This document shows, one piece after another, positions 50,507 through 58,238 of a stretch of 64,000 nt of DNA (within the stretch, counting starts at the first letter, position 1; every line of letters starts with the position of its first letter). The notes under the pieces were generated by a model that saw only the letters and a program-made list of their open reading frames with translations, did no database searches and had not been told where the DNA came from. The translations under genes were made by a program, and so were the position numbers. Source of the DNA: a virus; IMG/VR virus record IMGVR_UViG_3300043219_000566, positions 124,001 to 188,000 of that record; one strand, written 5' to 3'.

Positions 50507-51318
50507 ACCTTGTCGTGCTCGGGCACCCAGGCCCCGTCCTTCTCGACGAAGTCGCCGAACAGGTTGGGCTCGTTGCGGACCAGCTCGCGCGCGATCTTGC
50601 GAAAGACGTGAGCGATCTCCTCCTCAGCCGCCGGGCTAGTGCGCATCGTGACGATGTGGCGCATGGCCCGGACGTTCATCGACCAGAACCCGCCGGTGCA
50701 GCAGCCCATTGGCAATATCCGCCGGAGCATCGAGGTGACTTTCTTCTTCTCGGACATCGGCAGCTTGTCGATTTCCCACGCGCCCGCCAGCTCCTGGTAC
50801 ACGTCCTCGATCGTAGTGAATATCTTCACAAAGCTGCGGCGCGTTATCCGCTTCTTCGCGGCCAACACCTCGTCATCGTCGGCGCACTCGCGAAGCGACA
50901 GCGGCAGCCAGACGTCGATACCGCGCTCGATGTTCTGCAAAATGAAGCGCATCGAGCCCTCGCTGATCGCCACGCCCGCCCGGTGCCGGTTCATCTCTCC
51001 GGTGAAAACCCGCGTGACGCCCTCGATCGCGAAGGTGTAGCTGGAGTGCTCCAGAATGCTGCCGTGCTTCGAGCGCAGCACGTTCGCAAAGAACTCTCCC
51101 AGGTCGCGACGCACCCGGGTAACGTTCAGATTAGCTCCAGGCTCGAAACTCATATAACAGCGCTTCGCCGCGCAAGCCGGAACCAGCTCCATGTCAGTCG
51201 CGTTTTCTGGAAGCGCGTGGCTTTCGCACTCCGGAAATTCCCTGATGTAAGCGAGAAGCGCCTCGCGATCGGGAACGCTGTGCTGCACCATCCACACTCG
51301 GATGTCTTTCCAGTTCAT
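50503..51318 (-). CDS. thyX: FAD-dependent thymidylate synthase ThyX
   Basis: A 271-residue flavin-dependent thymidylate synthase that makes dTMP from dUMP. The signature is RHRAGVAISEGSMR (from Arg111), matching the ThyX RHR...S motif and the following SxR. The N-terminal TRVRRDLGEFFANVLRSKHG and SSYTFAIEGVTRVFTGEM match substrate/FAD-binding regions, and the C-terminus has SMNVRAMRHIVTMRTSPAAE. Together with thymidylate kinase (56164-56874) and the reductase it would supply dTTP for phage DNA. Confidence 0.93.
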   Translation of the reverse strand: MNWKDIRVWMVQHSVPDREALLAYIREFPECESHALPENATDMELVPACAAKRCYMSFEPGANLNVTRVRRDLGEFFANVLRSKHGSILEHSSYTFAIEGVTRVFTGEMNRHRAGVAISEGSMRFILQNIERGIDVWLPLSLRECADDDEVLAAKKRITRRSFVKIFTTIEDVYQELAGAWEIDKLPMSEKKKVTSMLRRILPMGCCTGGFWSMNVRAMRHIVTMRTSPAAEEEIAHVFRKIARELVRNEPNLFGDFVEKDGAWVPEHDKV

Positions 51319-51320
51319 AT

Positions 51321-51446
51321 CTACCTCTCGATATAGTCGGCTACTTCACAGCGGCGGCAGCGCACGAACGCCACAGTCCCGCTGCGATGCACCTCGTCCC
51401 AGCTGTGCCAGCCCAGCCAACACAGCAACCGGCCGAACCACTTCAT
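51321..51446 (-). CDS. Tiny zinc-binding protein
   Basis: A 41-residue protein from ATG 51446 (MKWFGRLLCWLGWHSW), coupled to the previous gene by TGATG. It has a hydrophobic Trp-rich start, GWHS, and CRRC, a pattern (WH...CxxC) like tiny phage zinc proteins of the DUF1660 type. Its upstream neighbour shares GWHS and a CxxC. Function unknown. Confidence 0.55.
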   Translation of the reverse strand: MKWFGRLLCWLGWHSWDEVHRSGTVAFVRCRRCEVADYIER

Positions 51447-51682
51447 CAGAACAGATTTCCCTGGCTGTCGATCATGCCCTCGTAGCCACACCACTTGCAA
51501 CGCGCATGTTGCGAGCAACCATCGTGAGATGACAGATCGTAATTTCTGCTGTGCCAGCCCCTTCGGCAAAGATAGATCTTCGCCAGACGCGAGCTAAACG
51601 GCCAGATCACATACGGCGTGATCGCCCATCCCGCGAGTCCGCCCACCGCCGTAACAAGGATCAATATCAGAATGTCTCCCAT
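51446..51682 (-). CDS. Small membrane protein with zinc-binding tail
   Basis: A 78-residue protein. One N-terminal membrane segment (ILILILVTAVGGLAGWAITP) precedes CRRGWHSRN and CKWCGYEG, probably a zinc site on one side of the membrane. It is coupled to the next gene (TGATG), whose product shares the GWHS...CxxC pattern. Function unknown; an early membrane-associated phage protein is possible. Confidence 0.6.
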   Translation of the reverse strand: MGDILILILVTAVGGLAGWAITPYVIWPFSSRLAKIYLCRRGWHSRNYDLSSHDGCSQHARCKWCGYEGMIDSQGNLF

Positions 51683-51696
51683 AGGTCACCTCATTC

Positions 51697-52284
51697 CTAC
51701 CTGTCGTCGAGCGCTTGTTCAAAACATCGGCACCGCACCGGATGCTGCAGCTTGCGTATAGCCTGCGCCTCTATTTGCCGCGCCCGTTCTCTAGACACGC
51801 CGATGATTTTGCCTATTTCCTCCCACTCATGGGGTTCGGTAACCGAGCCAAGCCCCAACCGCAATTCGATCACCAAACGATGTCGCTCGGACAATGTCCA
51901 CTTGACCCTGTCCCAGATCTCGCTGACCGTGGCTTCGGTAGAGGACAACACGGCCAACGGAGACGGAGCCACCAGCCGCGCCTGCGCGCCCGCGGCAGCA
52001 AGCAAACGCTCGGTAGTCGCGTGCTTGTACATCACGCGCTCCATCCCGAGCTTCATCCCGCCGAGTTCAGGAGGACAAATATCCTCGGGCTCCGAGCCAA
52101 GCAATGAAGCAATCGCAACGAGGCTACTCAACGACGTTTGACTGAAGTCCATCCGTTCAACAGCGCCCCAGGATGTTGTAGAAACCCCGGCCAAGCTCGC
52201 CGCGGCACTCTGGCTCAATTTGCGCTGACGACGAAAGCGGATCAACGATCCGCTCCGTGTTTTAGCAATTACGGCAATTTCCAT
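51697..52284 (-). CDS. XRE HTH - sigma70 region 4 fusion, candidate transcription factor
   Basis: A 195-residue protein with GAGGT before its ATG. Residues about 12-66 are an XRE/Cro-type HTH (RFRRQRKLSQSAAASLAGVS). Residues about 129-183 match sigma70 region 4 (TLSERHRLVIELRLGLGS, then EEIGKIIGVSRERARQIEAQ and AIRKLQHP). Region 2 of sigma is absent, so it is unlikely to be a complete sigma factor. It could recruit host or phage polymerase, or compete for the -35 box. Because the phage carries its own RNA polymerase this gene is worth testing as its specificity factor. Confidence 0.8.
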   Translation of the reverse strand: MEIAVIAKTRSGSLIRFRRQRKLSQSAAASLAGVSTTSWGAVERMDFSQTSLSSLVAIASLLGSEPEDICPPELGGMKLGMERVMYKHATTERLLAAAGAQARLVAPSPLAVLSSTEATVSEIWDRVKWTLSERHRLVIELRLGLGSVTEPHEWEEIGKIIGVSRERARQIEAQAIRKLQHPVRCRCFEQALDDR

Positions 52285-52291
52285 AGCTACC

Positions 52292-53020
52292 TCACTTCAC
52301 AATCTTGGTGATTTCATCCGGCGGGAACCGCAGCCGCTGCACACGGTTGGCCTCAAACAGATGAATCTCGCAGTCGTCCTGACAAACCTTCAAGTGCTGC
52401 ATGAACGTCTTCGGGGCGCGCGGGTCGTGCTCGTCGCAAAAATGCCGCGAGCGCACGCTGTCCTCATGAGTGATGTGACGCAGCATGGCAGGTGGATAGC
52501 CCGAAACACGGCCGCCCGCTTTCTGCGACCGGACAATCAAGTCCGTGTCCTCGTAGCCCCAGGCATAGTCGAGATTCTCGTTGTAGCCCCGAATCCGCTC
52601 GAACAGCCAACGCTGGATCGCCAGAGTGCCAGTCGCGCCGCCCATATCCTTGCTACTGAGCAACGGCGAGTTCACCACGATATCAAACCGCCGCTTCAAC
52701 TGCGCCACACAGAAACTCACCCAGTTGGGGTCCAGCGCAATATCGGCATCGACGAAGCACAGGATCTCGCCGGTAGCGGCCAGCACCCCCAAATTACGCA
52801 TGTAGCTCGCCCGGTAGTGCGGGGCATTGCGCACATGCAATAGAGTACCGTGGAAGTACTCATTCTGCGGCAACAGTTTCAATCCGTCGTCCTGGGGTCC
52901 GCCGACGATCACGTATTCGACCTGGGGGTAATCCTGCCGGTACCAAGACTGCACCGAATGCTGCAAGTGATGCCACCGATCGTAGCACACAGTGATAATG
53001 CTAGCCTTCCGGAAGAACAT
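52292..53020 (-). CDS. Family 2-like glycosyltransferase
   Basis: A 242-residue GT-A fold enzyme. ATG 53020 (MFFRKASIITVCYD) has GGAGGAG upstream. It has the nucleotide-binding start ASIITVCYDRWHHLQHSVQS, a VGGPQDDG segment, NLGVLAATGEILCFVDADIA containing the DxD (metal/sugar-nucleotide) motif, and YAWGYEDTDLIVRSQKAGG for the acceptor-side ED. It transfers a sugar from an NDP-sugar; acceptor unknown. It is one of five or six glycosyl- and sugar-related genes here. Confidence 0.85.
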   Translation of the reverse strand: MFFRKASIITVCYDRWHHLQHSVQSWYRQDYPQVEYVIVGGPQDDGLKLLPQNEYFHGTLLHVRNAPHYRASYMRNLGVLAATGEILCFVDADIALDPNWVSFCVAQLKRRFDIVVNSPLLSSKDMGGATGTLAIQRWLFERIRGYNENLDYAWGYEDTDLIVRSQKAGGRVSGYPPAMLRHITHEDSVRSRHFCDEHDPRAPKTFMQHLKVCQDDCEIHLFEANRVQRLRFPPDEITKIVK

Positions 53021-53516
53021 CACTCTCCTCCGCGCGCCAGTGCTCGAAGTACAAATCGAGTTCTTTCAACCCGAACACCACGTCCCGGGACTGTAGCGTC
53101 GCGATCATCACGTAGAAAACACCCGACATGAACGGGCGGTAACCAGTGCGCAGCAATGAGGAATACAGCTCGGCCTGCTTGCCTTTCAGTTTGGCAGCGC
53201 GCTTGCCCTCGGACAACACCCTGCTGATCGCGTCGGCTCGCCGAGTCCAACCACGACGCACCAGCAGCCTGAGACAGTTCATAATGTAGTCGGTGTCCAT
53301 CTCGTCGACATGCACATACTCCATGTTGGATGTGAACCAGACGTGAGCACGCATCTGCAGGCGCGAAGGCGTATGCTGGAACAAAAGATCTTCGGTAGCA
53401 TCGAAAAAGTAGCCGCAGTGCTGACACACCCGGCCGCTCGCGCTGTCTTGGTCGCAATGCTGACAATGGCAGCGGCGGCCCGAGTCGGGTCGCGCCGTAA
53501 ACCGACGTTTCGACAT
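53001..53516 (-). CDS. Unknown protein with N-terminal zinc finger
   Basis: A 171-residue protein. The N-terminus has RCHCQHC...VCQHC, a likely zinc knuckle. The rest is a helical domain (NCLRLLVRRGWTRRADAISR; KAAKLKGKQAELYSSLLRTG; IATLQSRDVVFGLKELDLYF). It overlaps the glycosyltransferase start by 20 bases. Function unknown; no enzyme motif. Confidence 0.6.
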   Translation of the reverse strand: MSKRRFTARPDSGRRCHCQHCDQDSASGRVCQHCGYFFDATEDLLFQHTPSRLQMRAHVWFTSNMEYVHVDEMDTDYIMNCLRLLVRRGWTRRADAISRVLSEGKRAAKLKGKQAELYSSLLRTGYRPFMSGVFYVMIATLQSRDVVFGLKELDLYFEHWRAEESDVLPEG

Positions 53517-53525
53517 GGGCAGCTC

Positions 53526-54275
53526 CTACCACACTTGTCCCCAGTCCTGTCCGCGATTGGCCTCCCAACCGATCTCTTGGCGATACCACGCCGAGTAGGC
53601 TTCGTGAGCCTGATAGCTGGCTCGAAGATCTGGCGCATCGTACGGAGCAGAACGCTCCTCGTCGGAATGCAACAATACGGCAACAGTCTCAGTGAGATAA
53701 TCGCCGATTGAGCAACCAGCCGTTTTCAACATGGCCTCGGCACGCAGCCGATAGTCGATGCACTCGTAACCCCAACCGTGTGGATTCTCCATCAACGGCT
53801 CGTGGAACCCGCGAAGCCGGGTATGGACCCAACGCTTGACAGCAACCAGACCCTCCAACGTCGGGTCGTAAGGCACGCGGCGAGTAATCCCCTCTGCCAC
53901 CCACATGTCAAAATCGTCCCAGTGCACCATCAGCCGAGCAATAAACTCCGGGTCCACCAGAAAATCAGCAGTAGTGAAAATCAACAGCGTGCCGTACGCG
54001 TTGCGTGCTCCCAGATTTCTGGCTCGACACGGATTCCAACGCGTATCCTGCGGACGAAGCAAACGCACACGGCTCAAATCGACAGACGAAGGTTCATCCG
54101 AGAAGTCCACGACCACGATACCGATGTGACCGGTATACTTCTGCTGGAACCACGCTTCGAGAGCCTGGTTGAGATGCTTCTCTCGATCCAGGTAAGGAAT
54201 GACAACAGTGACCGGCGCGCTAGTCGTCCTTGTCTGGTCCAAAGAAGTTTTCTGGCTCTGGGTAACTATCTTCAT
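53526..54275 (-). CDS. Family 2-like glycosyltransferase
   Basis: A 249-residue GT-A enzyme from the ATG at 54275 (MKIVTQSQKTSLDQ); an earlier ATG at 54293 lies further inside the previous gene. It shows APVTVVIPYLDREKHLNQAL, the conserved ARNLGARNAYGTLLIFTTAD with a TAD in place of the usual DxD, and GWGYECIDYRLRAEAM. The TAD could weaken metal binding. Probably adds sugar to a phage or host surface; acceptor unknown. Confidence 0.8.
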   Translation of the reverse strand: MKIVTQSQKTSLDQTRTTSAPVTVVIPYLDREKHLNQALEAWFQQKYTGHIGIVVVDFSDEPSSVDLSRVRLLRPQDTRWNPCRARNLGARNAYGTLLIFTTADFLVDPEFIARLMVHWDDFDMWVAEGITRRVPYDPTLEGLVAVKRWVHTRLRGFHEPLMENPHGWGYECIDYRLRAEAMLKTAGCSIGDYLTETVAVLLHSDEERSAPYDAPDLRASYQAHEAYSAWYRQEIGWEANRGQDWGQVW

Positions 54276-54495
54276 CGGGATCGGATACCTCACCGAAGTC
54301 CTCCCCAGACTGCGGCCCCGCGCTGCACTGATCTTGTTGGGCTTGTTGGTCCGTTAACACTTGCTGAATCGCGCCGAAGACCCGCTTCGGATCTATGTTG
54401 GTAGCGACCTCTTTTAACTCCTCCTCATCACCGTATCCGGTATCGACATCGTCGACGGGCTCAGGCAAGACTCCCATCGCGTCTTTGTAACTCAT
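54220..54495 (-). CDS. Small acidic unknown protein
   Basis: A 91-residue protein from ATG 54495 (MSYKDAMGVLPEP), coupled by ATGA to the previous gene with GAGGAG upstream. It is strongly acidic and disordered with a helix (IDPKRVFGAIQQVLTDQQAQ). The glycosyltransferase start overlaps its 3' end. Function unknown. Confidence 0.6.
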   Translation of the reverse strand: MSYKDAMGVLPEPVDDVDTGYGDEEELKEVATNIDPKRVFGAIQQVLTDQQAQQDQCSAGPQSGEDFGEVSDPDEDSYPEPENFFGPDKDD

Positions 54496-55169
54496 CTCGT
54501 TCTCCTCGCGATGCGCTTCAGCTGATTGCACATGATGTTCGCCAGAAAAGAATGTGCCCACTCAACGCAGTACCCGGCCGGATCACGCTCGTCCGCCTGC
54601 TGTATCCGCACCTTCGTCGAAGCGAAACGGACCAGCGGAGTGCCGGGGTAGTGGGTGAACACGATCACAGGGATCTTCAACTCTTTGCTGGCGCGCGTAG
54701 CTACACCCAGTAAAGCGCGCGAACCAGGATCGCTGGCGAAGCACCACAGTGCATCTCCACGGCGACCCTGAACCATCAATTCAGCCCCCAGGGACTCGTC
54801 GGTTCCGCACTTGCCGTACGAAGTGGTGGAAGTCGCGACGTTCAGTCCCAAAACACTGGCGCGCGTAGGCCGCTCGTACTTGGACGTGGTCGTCGAGAGC
54901 TTATGGCACACGTCGACCGCCAAGCAAAATCCCGGGCCGTTGCCCGCCAGCCATAAGCTGCCGCAGTTCTCCACAGTTAAGGACATGGCTTCGAGCGCGC
55001 GCTCGATTTCTCTCAGCACAAGCTCGTCTCTGATCTGCCGAGCAGCTGTGTCGCAGGCTTTCCCGGTCGCGCGGATCTCCTCCCGAACGCTGATAAGCCG
55101 AGATAGCGCTCGCCGAGTAGACTTAGTTGCTGCTACTTTTTTCTTGGACACGGCGCTCACTTTGGCCAC
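54492..55169 (-). CDS. SIS-domain sugar phosphate isomerase, GmhA-like
   Basis: A 225-residue SIS-domain protein. After a basic N-terminus it has SLWLAGNGPGFCLAVDVCHK (like the GmhA GNGGSAADAQH loop), YERPTRASVLGLNVATSTTS, the second phosphosugar loop GDALWCFASDPGSRALLGVA, and RIQQADERDPAGYCVEWAH, matching IQEAHI...H of GmhA. GmhA makes D-glycero-heptose precursors from sedoheptulose-7-phosphate. Here it may feed a heptose-type or related sugar for the nearby transferases. The substrate is inferred. Confidence 0.75.
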   Translation of the reverse strand: MAKVSAVSKKKVAATKSTRRALSRLISVREEIRATGKACDTAARQIRDELVLREIERALEAMSLTVENCGSLWLAGNGPGFCLAVDVCHKLSTTTSKYERPTRASVLGLNVATSTTSYGKCGTDESLGAELMVQGRRGDALWCFASDPGSRALLGVATRASKELKIPVIVFTHYPGTPLVRFASTKVRIQQADERDPAGYCVEWAHSFLANIMCNQLKRIARRTR

Positions 55170-55172
55170 AGA

Positions 55173-55586
55173 TCAAACCTCCGAGTCGTCGGACTCCCGT
55201 AACTCGCCGCCCTTGAAGAACTTAGCGAGCAACATCGATGTCGCCGATTGACCTTTCGCTCTCTCGGCCAGTTGATCCCGAATGTCCTTGACCTCGGAGT
55301 CTACCGTAAATTCTCTCGCGCCGCTGAGGAAAGCAGCTGTAGATCGGTCGAATATGCCGCTCACCAGAGCCAGCAACTGCGCAAATAGCTGAGACAGCTC
55401 GCAATGTTCGGCCTTGGTAGCTTTGGCAACGTACTCGAACGGATTAAGTGCCAGCTCCTTGTGGAGAGTCGCGATCTCCTGCATGACCCCGGTCAGTTCC
55501 AGGATCGACTGCGGCGTCAGCGTCTCGGGCATCCGCTCCAGCACGTCCAGGAGCTTGCCGCGAAGGCGGTACCGGCTGTAAGCCAT
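55173..55586 (-). CDS. Unknown helical protein
   Basis: A 137-residue protein from ATG 55586 (MAYSRYRLRGKLL), with GGGAG seven bases upstream. It is helical and charged (EIATLHKELALNPFEYVAKA; QLAERAKGQSATSMLLAKFF). Its 5' part overlaps the 3' part of 55444-55911 by 143 bases in another frame, which is unusual and raises the possibility of a frameshift or misread in one of them. No family recognised. Confidence 0.55.
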   Translation of the reverse strand: MAYSRYRLRGKLLDVLERMPETLTPQSILELTGVMQEIATLHKELALNPFEYVAKATKAEHCELSQLFAQLLALVSGIFDRSTAAFLSGAREFTVDSEVKDIRDQLAERAKGQSATSMLLAKFFKGGELRESDDSEV

Positions 55587-55911
55587 GTTGATCACTCCCG
55601 AACAGCTCCGCGAGGCCGGTCTCGGCGACCACCATCTCGGAGCTATGGTGTAAACGCCAAACCTCGATCCAGGCCTCGCCCTCATCGTCATTCCATTCGC
55701 AGCCCTCGATGAGCGCGGCCAAACGCGTGTGAACCTGCTGCTCCCATAGCTGATCTATGTCTGCAAGCTGCGCAGACGAACCGCGAACATTGAACAAGCG
55801 CTCGATCGCGAGCTTGCCGAGCACCGCCTCGTAGCGGCTAACCCGCTTGGCGTCCAGACGCCGCTGAAGCGCCAGTAGCACCGTCCACTTGTTGGTTAAT
55901 CGCGCAGCCAT
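55444..55911 (-). CDS. Unknown protein, C-terminus uncertain
   Basis: A 155-residue frame from ATG 55911 (MAARLTNKWTVLLAL), with AAGGT eight bases upstream. The first 107 residues look like a real helical protein (LDAKRVSRYEAVLGKLAIER). The last 48 (HGLQPVPPSRQAPG...) look like out-of-frame translation of the next gene, so the gene may really end near 55590, or a frameshift may be present. Function unknown. Confidence 0.5.
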   Translation of the reverse strand: MAARLTNKWTVLLALQRRLDAKRVSRYEAVLGKLAIERLFNVRGSSAQLADIDQLWEQQVHTRLAALIEGCEWNDDEGEAWIEVWRLHHSSEMVVAETGLAELFGSDQHGLQPVPPSRQAPGRAGADARDADAAVDPGTDRGHAGDRDSPQGAGT

Positions 55912-56147
55912 TTCTTCGCACCTTCCAGCCAGTTCTCGGCCGCCCCAAGCTGTCCCGGCGTAACTCGCTCGTCCGCGCATATTCGCTCGTCCATACTCGT
56001 AGCTTGCTCACGGACGCTCTCAACAAAATCCTGCGCCGGGTCGCCAACTTCCTCCTCTACACGATCGAGAGTCTCGAATAAATCCTTCAACGTATCCAGC
56101 ACATCCCCGTAATCGGGACCCTCTGGACGACGTATTCCAAAGCCCAT
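55896..56147 (-). CDS. Small acidic unknown protein
   Basis: An 83-residue protein from ATG 56147 (MGFGIRRPEGPDYG) with GGAGA upstream. It is acidic and helical (DLFETLDRVEEEVGDPAQDF) with a Lys/Trp C-terminus. The end overlaps the next gene's start by 16 bases. Function unknown. Confidence 0.6.
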   Translation of the reverse strand: MGFGIRRPEGPDYGDVLDTLKDLFETLDRVEEEVGDPAQDFVESVREQATSMDERICADERVTPGQLGAAENWLEGAKKWLRD

Positions 56148-56163
56148 AGTTACTCTCCAGCAG

Positions 56164-56874
56164 TCACACGCAGCACAGCCGACAAATACGGTGCTCCAGC
56201 ACCTCATTCCACAGCTCACGACTTAGCTGCTCCGCGCGCTTGTGAGGACCAAACTCGATCGCAACACAATCTTCCCCGAGGTAAGGATACTCCGCCCGCA
56301 CCGCCAGCATCCGCCGGTAACAGGCGTCCAGCTGCTCCATGCGCCGTCGGCCTTCCTGCTCAAACACGTCCGGGCGATCTCCAGACACCTGGTGCCAGCG
56401 TTCGATAGCCAACTCGACGTCCGCCAACAACACAATCGTGATGTCGGGGACGAAGGAATTGCAGATCCGCAACAACGCCGTGATGTTCTCACGCCCTGAG
56501 TAATCGCCGAATTTCTCTCGATACTCTCTAGTTCCAGCCGCCTGCTCGAAGGCATCCTCACCGTAGGCGTAGAAGCTCGCTGAATAGCGATCGAGCACAA
56601 CGATATCGCCCACAGCAACATAATGACGCACCGTGGTGATCAACTCGCACCGCGCAGCCATGTACAACATCATCCGCGTCATCGGGTTGCCCCAGTCCGC
56701 GAACCGCGCCAGCGGACGAAGCTGCAAATGCGCGGAATGCTGCTCGTGCACACCGGGGTCCTGCAGCAGATGAACACCCCGGTCGGGATACTCGTCACGC
56801 AACCGAGCAAGCAGTGCTCGGGCCTGAGTAGTCTTGCCTACGCCGTTTAGCCCTTCAAAACAAACGATCGCCAT
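56164..56874 (-). CDS. tmk: Thymidylate kinase
   Basis: A 236-residue thymidylate kinase converting dTMP to dTDP. It has the P-loop FEGLNGVGKTT near the N-terminus, the DRYSASFYAY DR(Y/H) motif and VLLADVELAIERW near the lid side. It pairs with ThyX and the ribonucleotide reductase in dTTP supply. Its start overlaps the upstream gene stop by one base (TGATGG-type junction). Confidence 0.92.
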   Translation of the reverse strand: MAIVCFEGLNGVGKTTQARALLARLRDEYPDRGVHLLQDPGVHEQHSAHLQLRPLARFADWGNPMTRMMLYMAARCELITTVRHYVAVGDIVVLDRYSASFYAYGEDAFEQAAGTREYREKFGDYSGRENITALLRICNSFVPDITIVLLADVELAIERWHQVSGDRPDVFEQEGRRRMEQLDACYRRMLAVRAEYPYLGEDCVAIEFGPHKRAEQLSRELWNEVLEHRICRLCCV

Positions 56875-57365
56875 CAGTGGTCATCCTCCTGCTCGAACAG
56901 ATCAAATGGATCGCGCACTCCGTCCGGCAGAGCTTCCTTGAGTAAAAAGGCCAGCTGAGACCTCCGCTGGTCCCACAGCTTCTTCACCTCCGGGTTCCGC
57001 AGCTGCGCGCTGTTCTCCAGCAGCGCCAACAAGAACACGACGTCGCAGGCTGGCAGACTCAGCACCAACACCTTATCAACGTCGTCAACCTCCTCACCGA
57101 CGAGGCACGGGAGACGCGCCTCCAACCGCGTCACCGCCAGTTTCTTACCCCGGATCTCGCCGAGCAACAAGCGATAGCTAGTGCCCGTGGCATCCCGCGT
57201 GCGCTCCAGAGTAAATCCCCCGAACTTGGCCTCACGCAAGTGCCGCGCGCGGCGAACACCCTTCTCTCCGCAGCGCCGCCGTAGCTCATCGGCAGAGTGC
57301 CACTTCCCGTCCTTCAGCACCGCGAACGCACCGTACGCGCTGCCATCAATGGTCTTGGTAGGCAT
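56874..57365 (-). CDS. Winged-helix-like unknown protein
   Basis: A 163-residue protein (MPTKTIDGSAYGAF). The first 65 residues (AVLKDGKWHSADELRRRCGE then VRRARHLREAKFGGFTLER) resemble a winged-helix DNA-binding domain with a YRLL beta strand. The rest is helical and acidic, ending DLFEQEDDH. An SD (GGAGGT) lies before the ATG, together with the palindrome at 57376. It may be a regulator; target unknown. Confidence 0.6.
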   Translation of the reverse strand: MPTKTIDGSAYGAFAVLKDGKWHSADELRRRCGEKGVRRARHLREAKFGGFTLERTRDATGTSYRLLLGEIRGKKLAVTRLEARLPCLVGEEVDDVDKVLVLSLPACDVVFLLALLENSAQLRNPEVKKLWDQRRSQLAFLLKEALPDGVRDPFDLFEQEDDH

Positions 57366-57375
57366 GAGTACCTCC

Positions 57376-57387
57376 GTAGCGCGCTAC
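57376..57387 (-). repeat. Palindrome GTAGCGCGCTAC at DUF4406-gene stop
   Basis: A perfect copy whose TAG is the stop of the gene 57384-58229; immediately followed by GGAGGTACTC and the next ATG, so here it abuts the SD, not a T-run or promoter-like sequence. Confidence 0.7.
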
Positions 57388-58229
57388 GCAGACGGTTCCT
57401 TGGCCGCATCGTCGCTGTCCACCCCCGGGCCGCTATGCACAACGCAATCCACGAACTGTGGGGGAAGCTCGGTCATAACACGCATTTCGCACTCGACTAC
57501 CGGCATCCCCGCGGCCAGCCGCCGCTTGCGCTCCTCGGTGATCATGTCGATCACGCCCCAGTAGCCAGCTCCATCAACGCGATTACCGCGCTTCGCGCAA
57601 TGAACCTCCCTGCCGAGCTTCATGCACTCGACAATCATCGGAATGTGCTCAGCCTTGAACGCGCGGCCGGGCTTGAGCATCTCGTGGAACAACCCCGTGA
57701 CCATCGTGGACACTTTGGTGTAGTCGTCGAGCGGATGACCGTAGCTGTCGCGCCGCGCACCATGGATCAAGCTCTCGGCTACCTGCAAAATCGAGCGCAG
57801 ATCGCGATCGTCGTCGGTATCGGTGCTGTACGGCCGCCGCTCGGGGATCAGGTCAACCGGCGTCAGCTCGAATTCGTCCGGCCTGCGCTCGGGTCCTTCT
57901 GGACCAGCTGGCGCGGTGGGCCAACAAAGCAAGAACCCCGGCTTGCCGCACTGCCAAGCCACCATTGCTTCGGTATTCGCGCCGTCGGACTCGGTCCATT
58001 CCTTCAGGAACACGATCCCGTCGGCCTCGATAACCTTGGGGATGTCCCGTTTCATGAAAAACGCTCGATCGGTGATACCTTGCTTGAGCGGCTCCTCGCT
58101 CATCTCGCCCGGGCAAAAGACAGTATGACCCGCTGCGCGCAACGCCTCGCGCGCCCGCTTAAACGCGGGCATGTTGTGATCTGCGAAACCGGTCATCGGC
58201 CCGGCCAAGTACAATTTCATAACGTCCAT
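57384..58229 (-). CDS. DUF4406 nucleoside-deoxyribosyltransferase-like / DUF6378 fusion
   Basis: A 281-residue protein (MDVMKLYLAGPMTG) with GGAGA before its ATG. Residues 1-105 resemble DUF4406: YLAGPMTGFADHNMPAFKRA, FMKRDIPKVIEADGIVFLKE and TEAMVAWQCGKPGF. Residues about 150-250 resemble DUF6378, common in phages: HGARRDSYGHPLDDYTKV and REVHCAKRGNRVDGAGYWGV. DUF4406 is thought to be related to nucleoside 2-deoxyribosyltransferases, fitting base or nucleotide metabolism near Tmk and ThyX. Catalysis is not shown. Confidence 0.7.
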   Translation of the reverse strand: MDVMKLYLAGPMTGFADHNMPAFKRAREALRAAGHTVFCPGEMSEEPLKQGITDRAFFMKRDIPKVIEADGIVFLKEWTESDGANTEAMVAWQCGKPGFLLCWPTAPAGPEGPERRPDEFELTPVDLIPERRPYSTDTDDDRDLRSILQVAESLIHGARRDSYGHPLDDYTKVSTMVTGLFHEMLKPGRAFKAEHIPMIVECMKLGREVHCAKRGNRVDGAGYWGVIDMITEERKRRLAAGMPVVECEMRVMTELPPQFVDCVVHSGPGVDSDDAAKEPSA

Positions 58230-58238
58230 AGCCTCTCC

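Noticed and set aside
55444-55590. The last 48 residues of the 55444-55911 frame as real protein.
   Set aside because: The composition resembles an out-of-frame read of the following gene, so only the first part is trusted.
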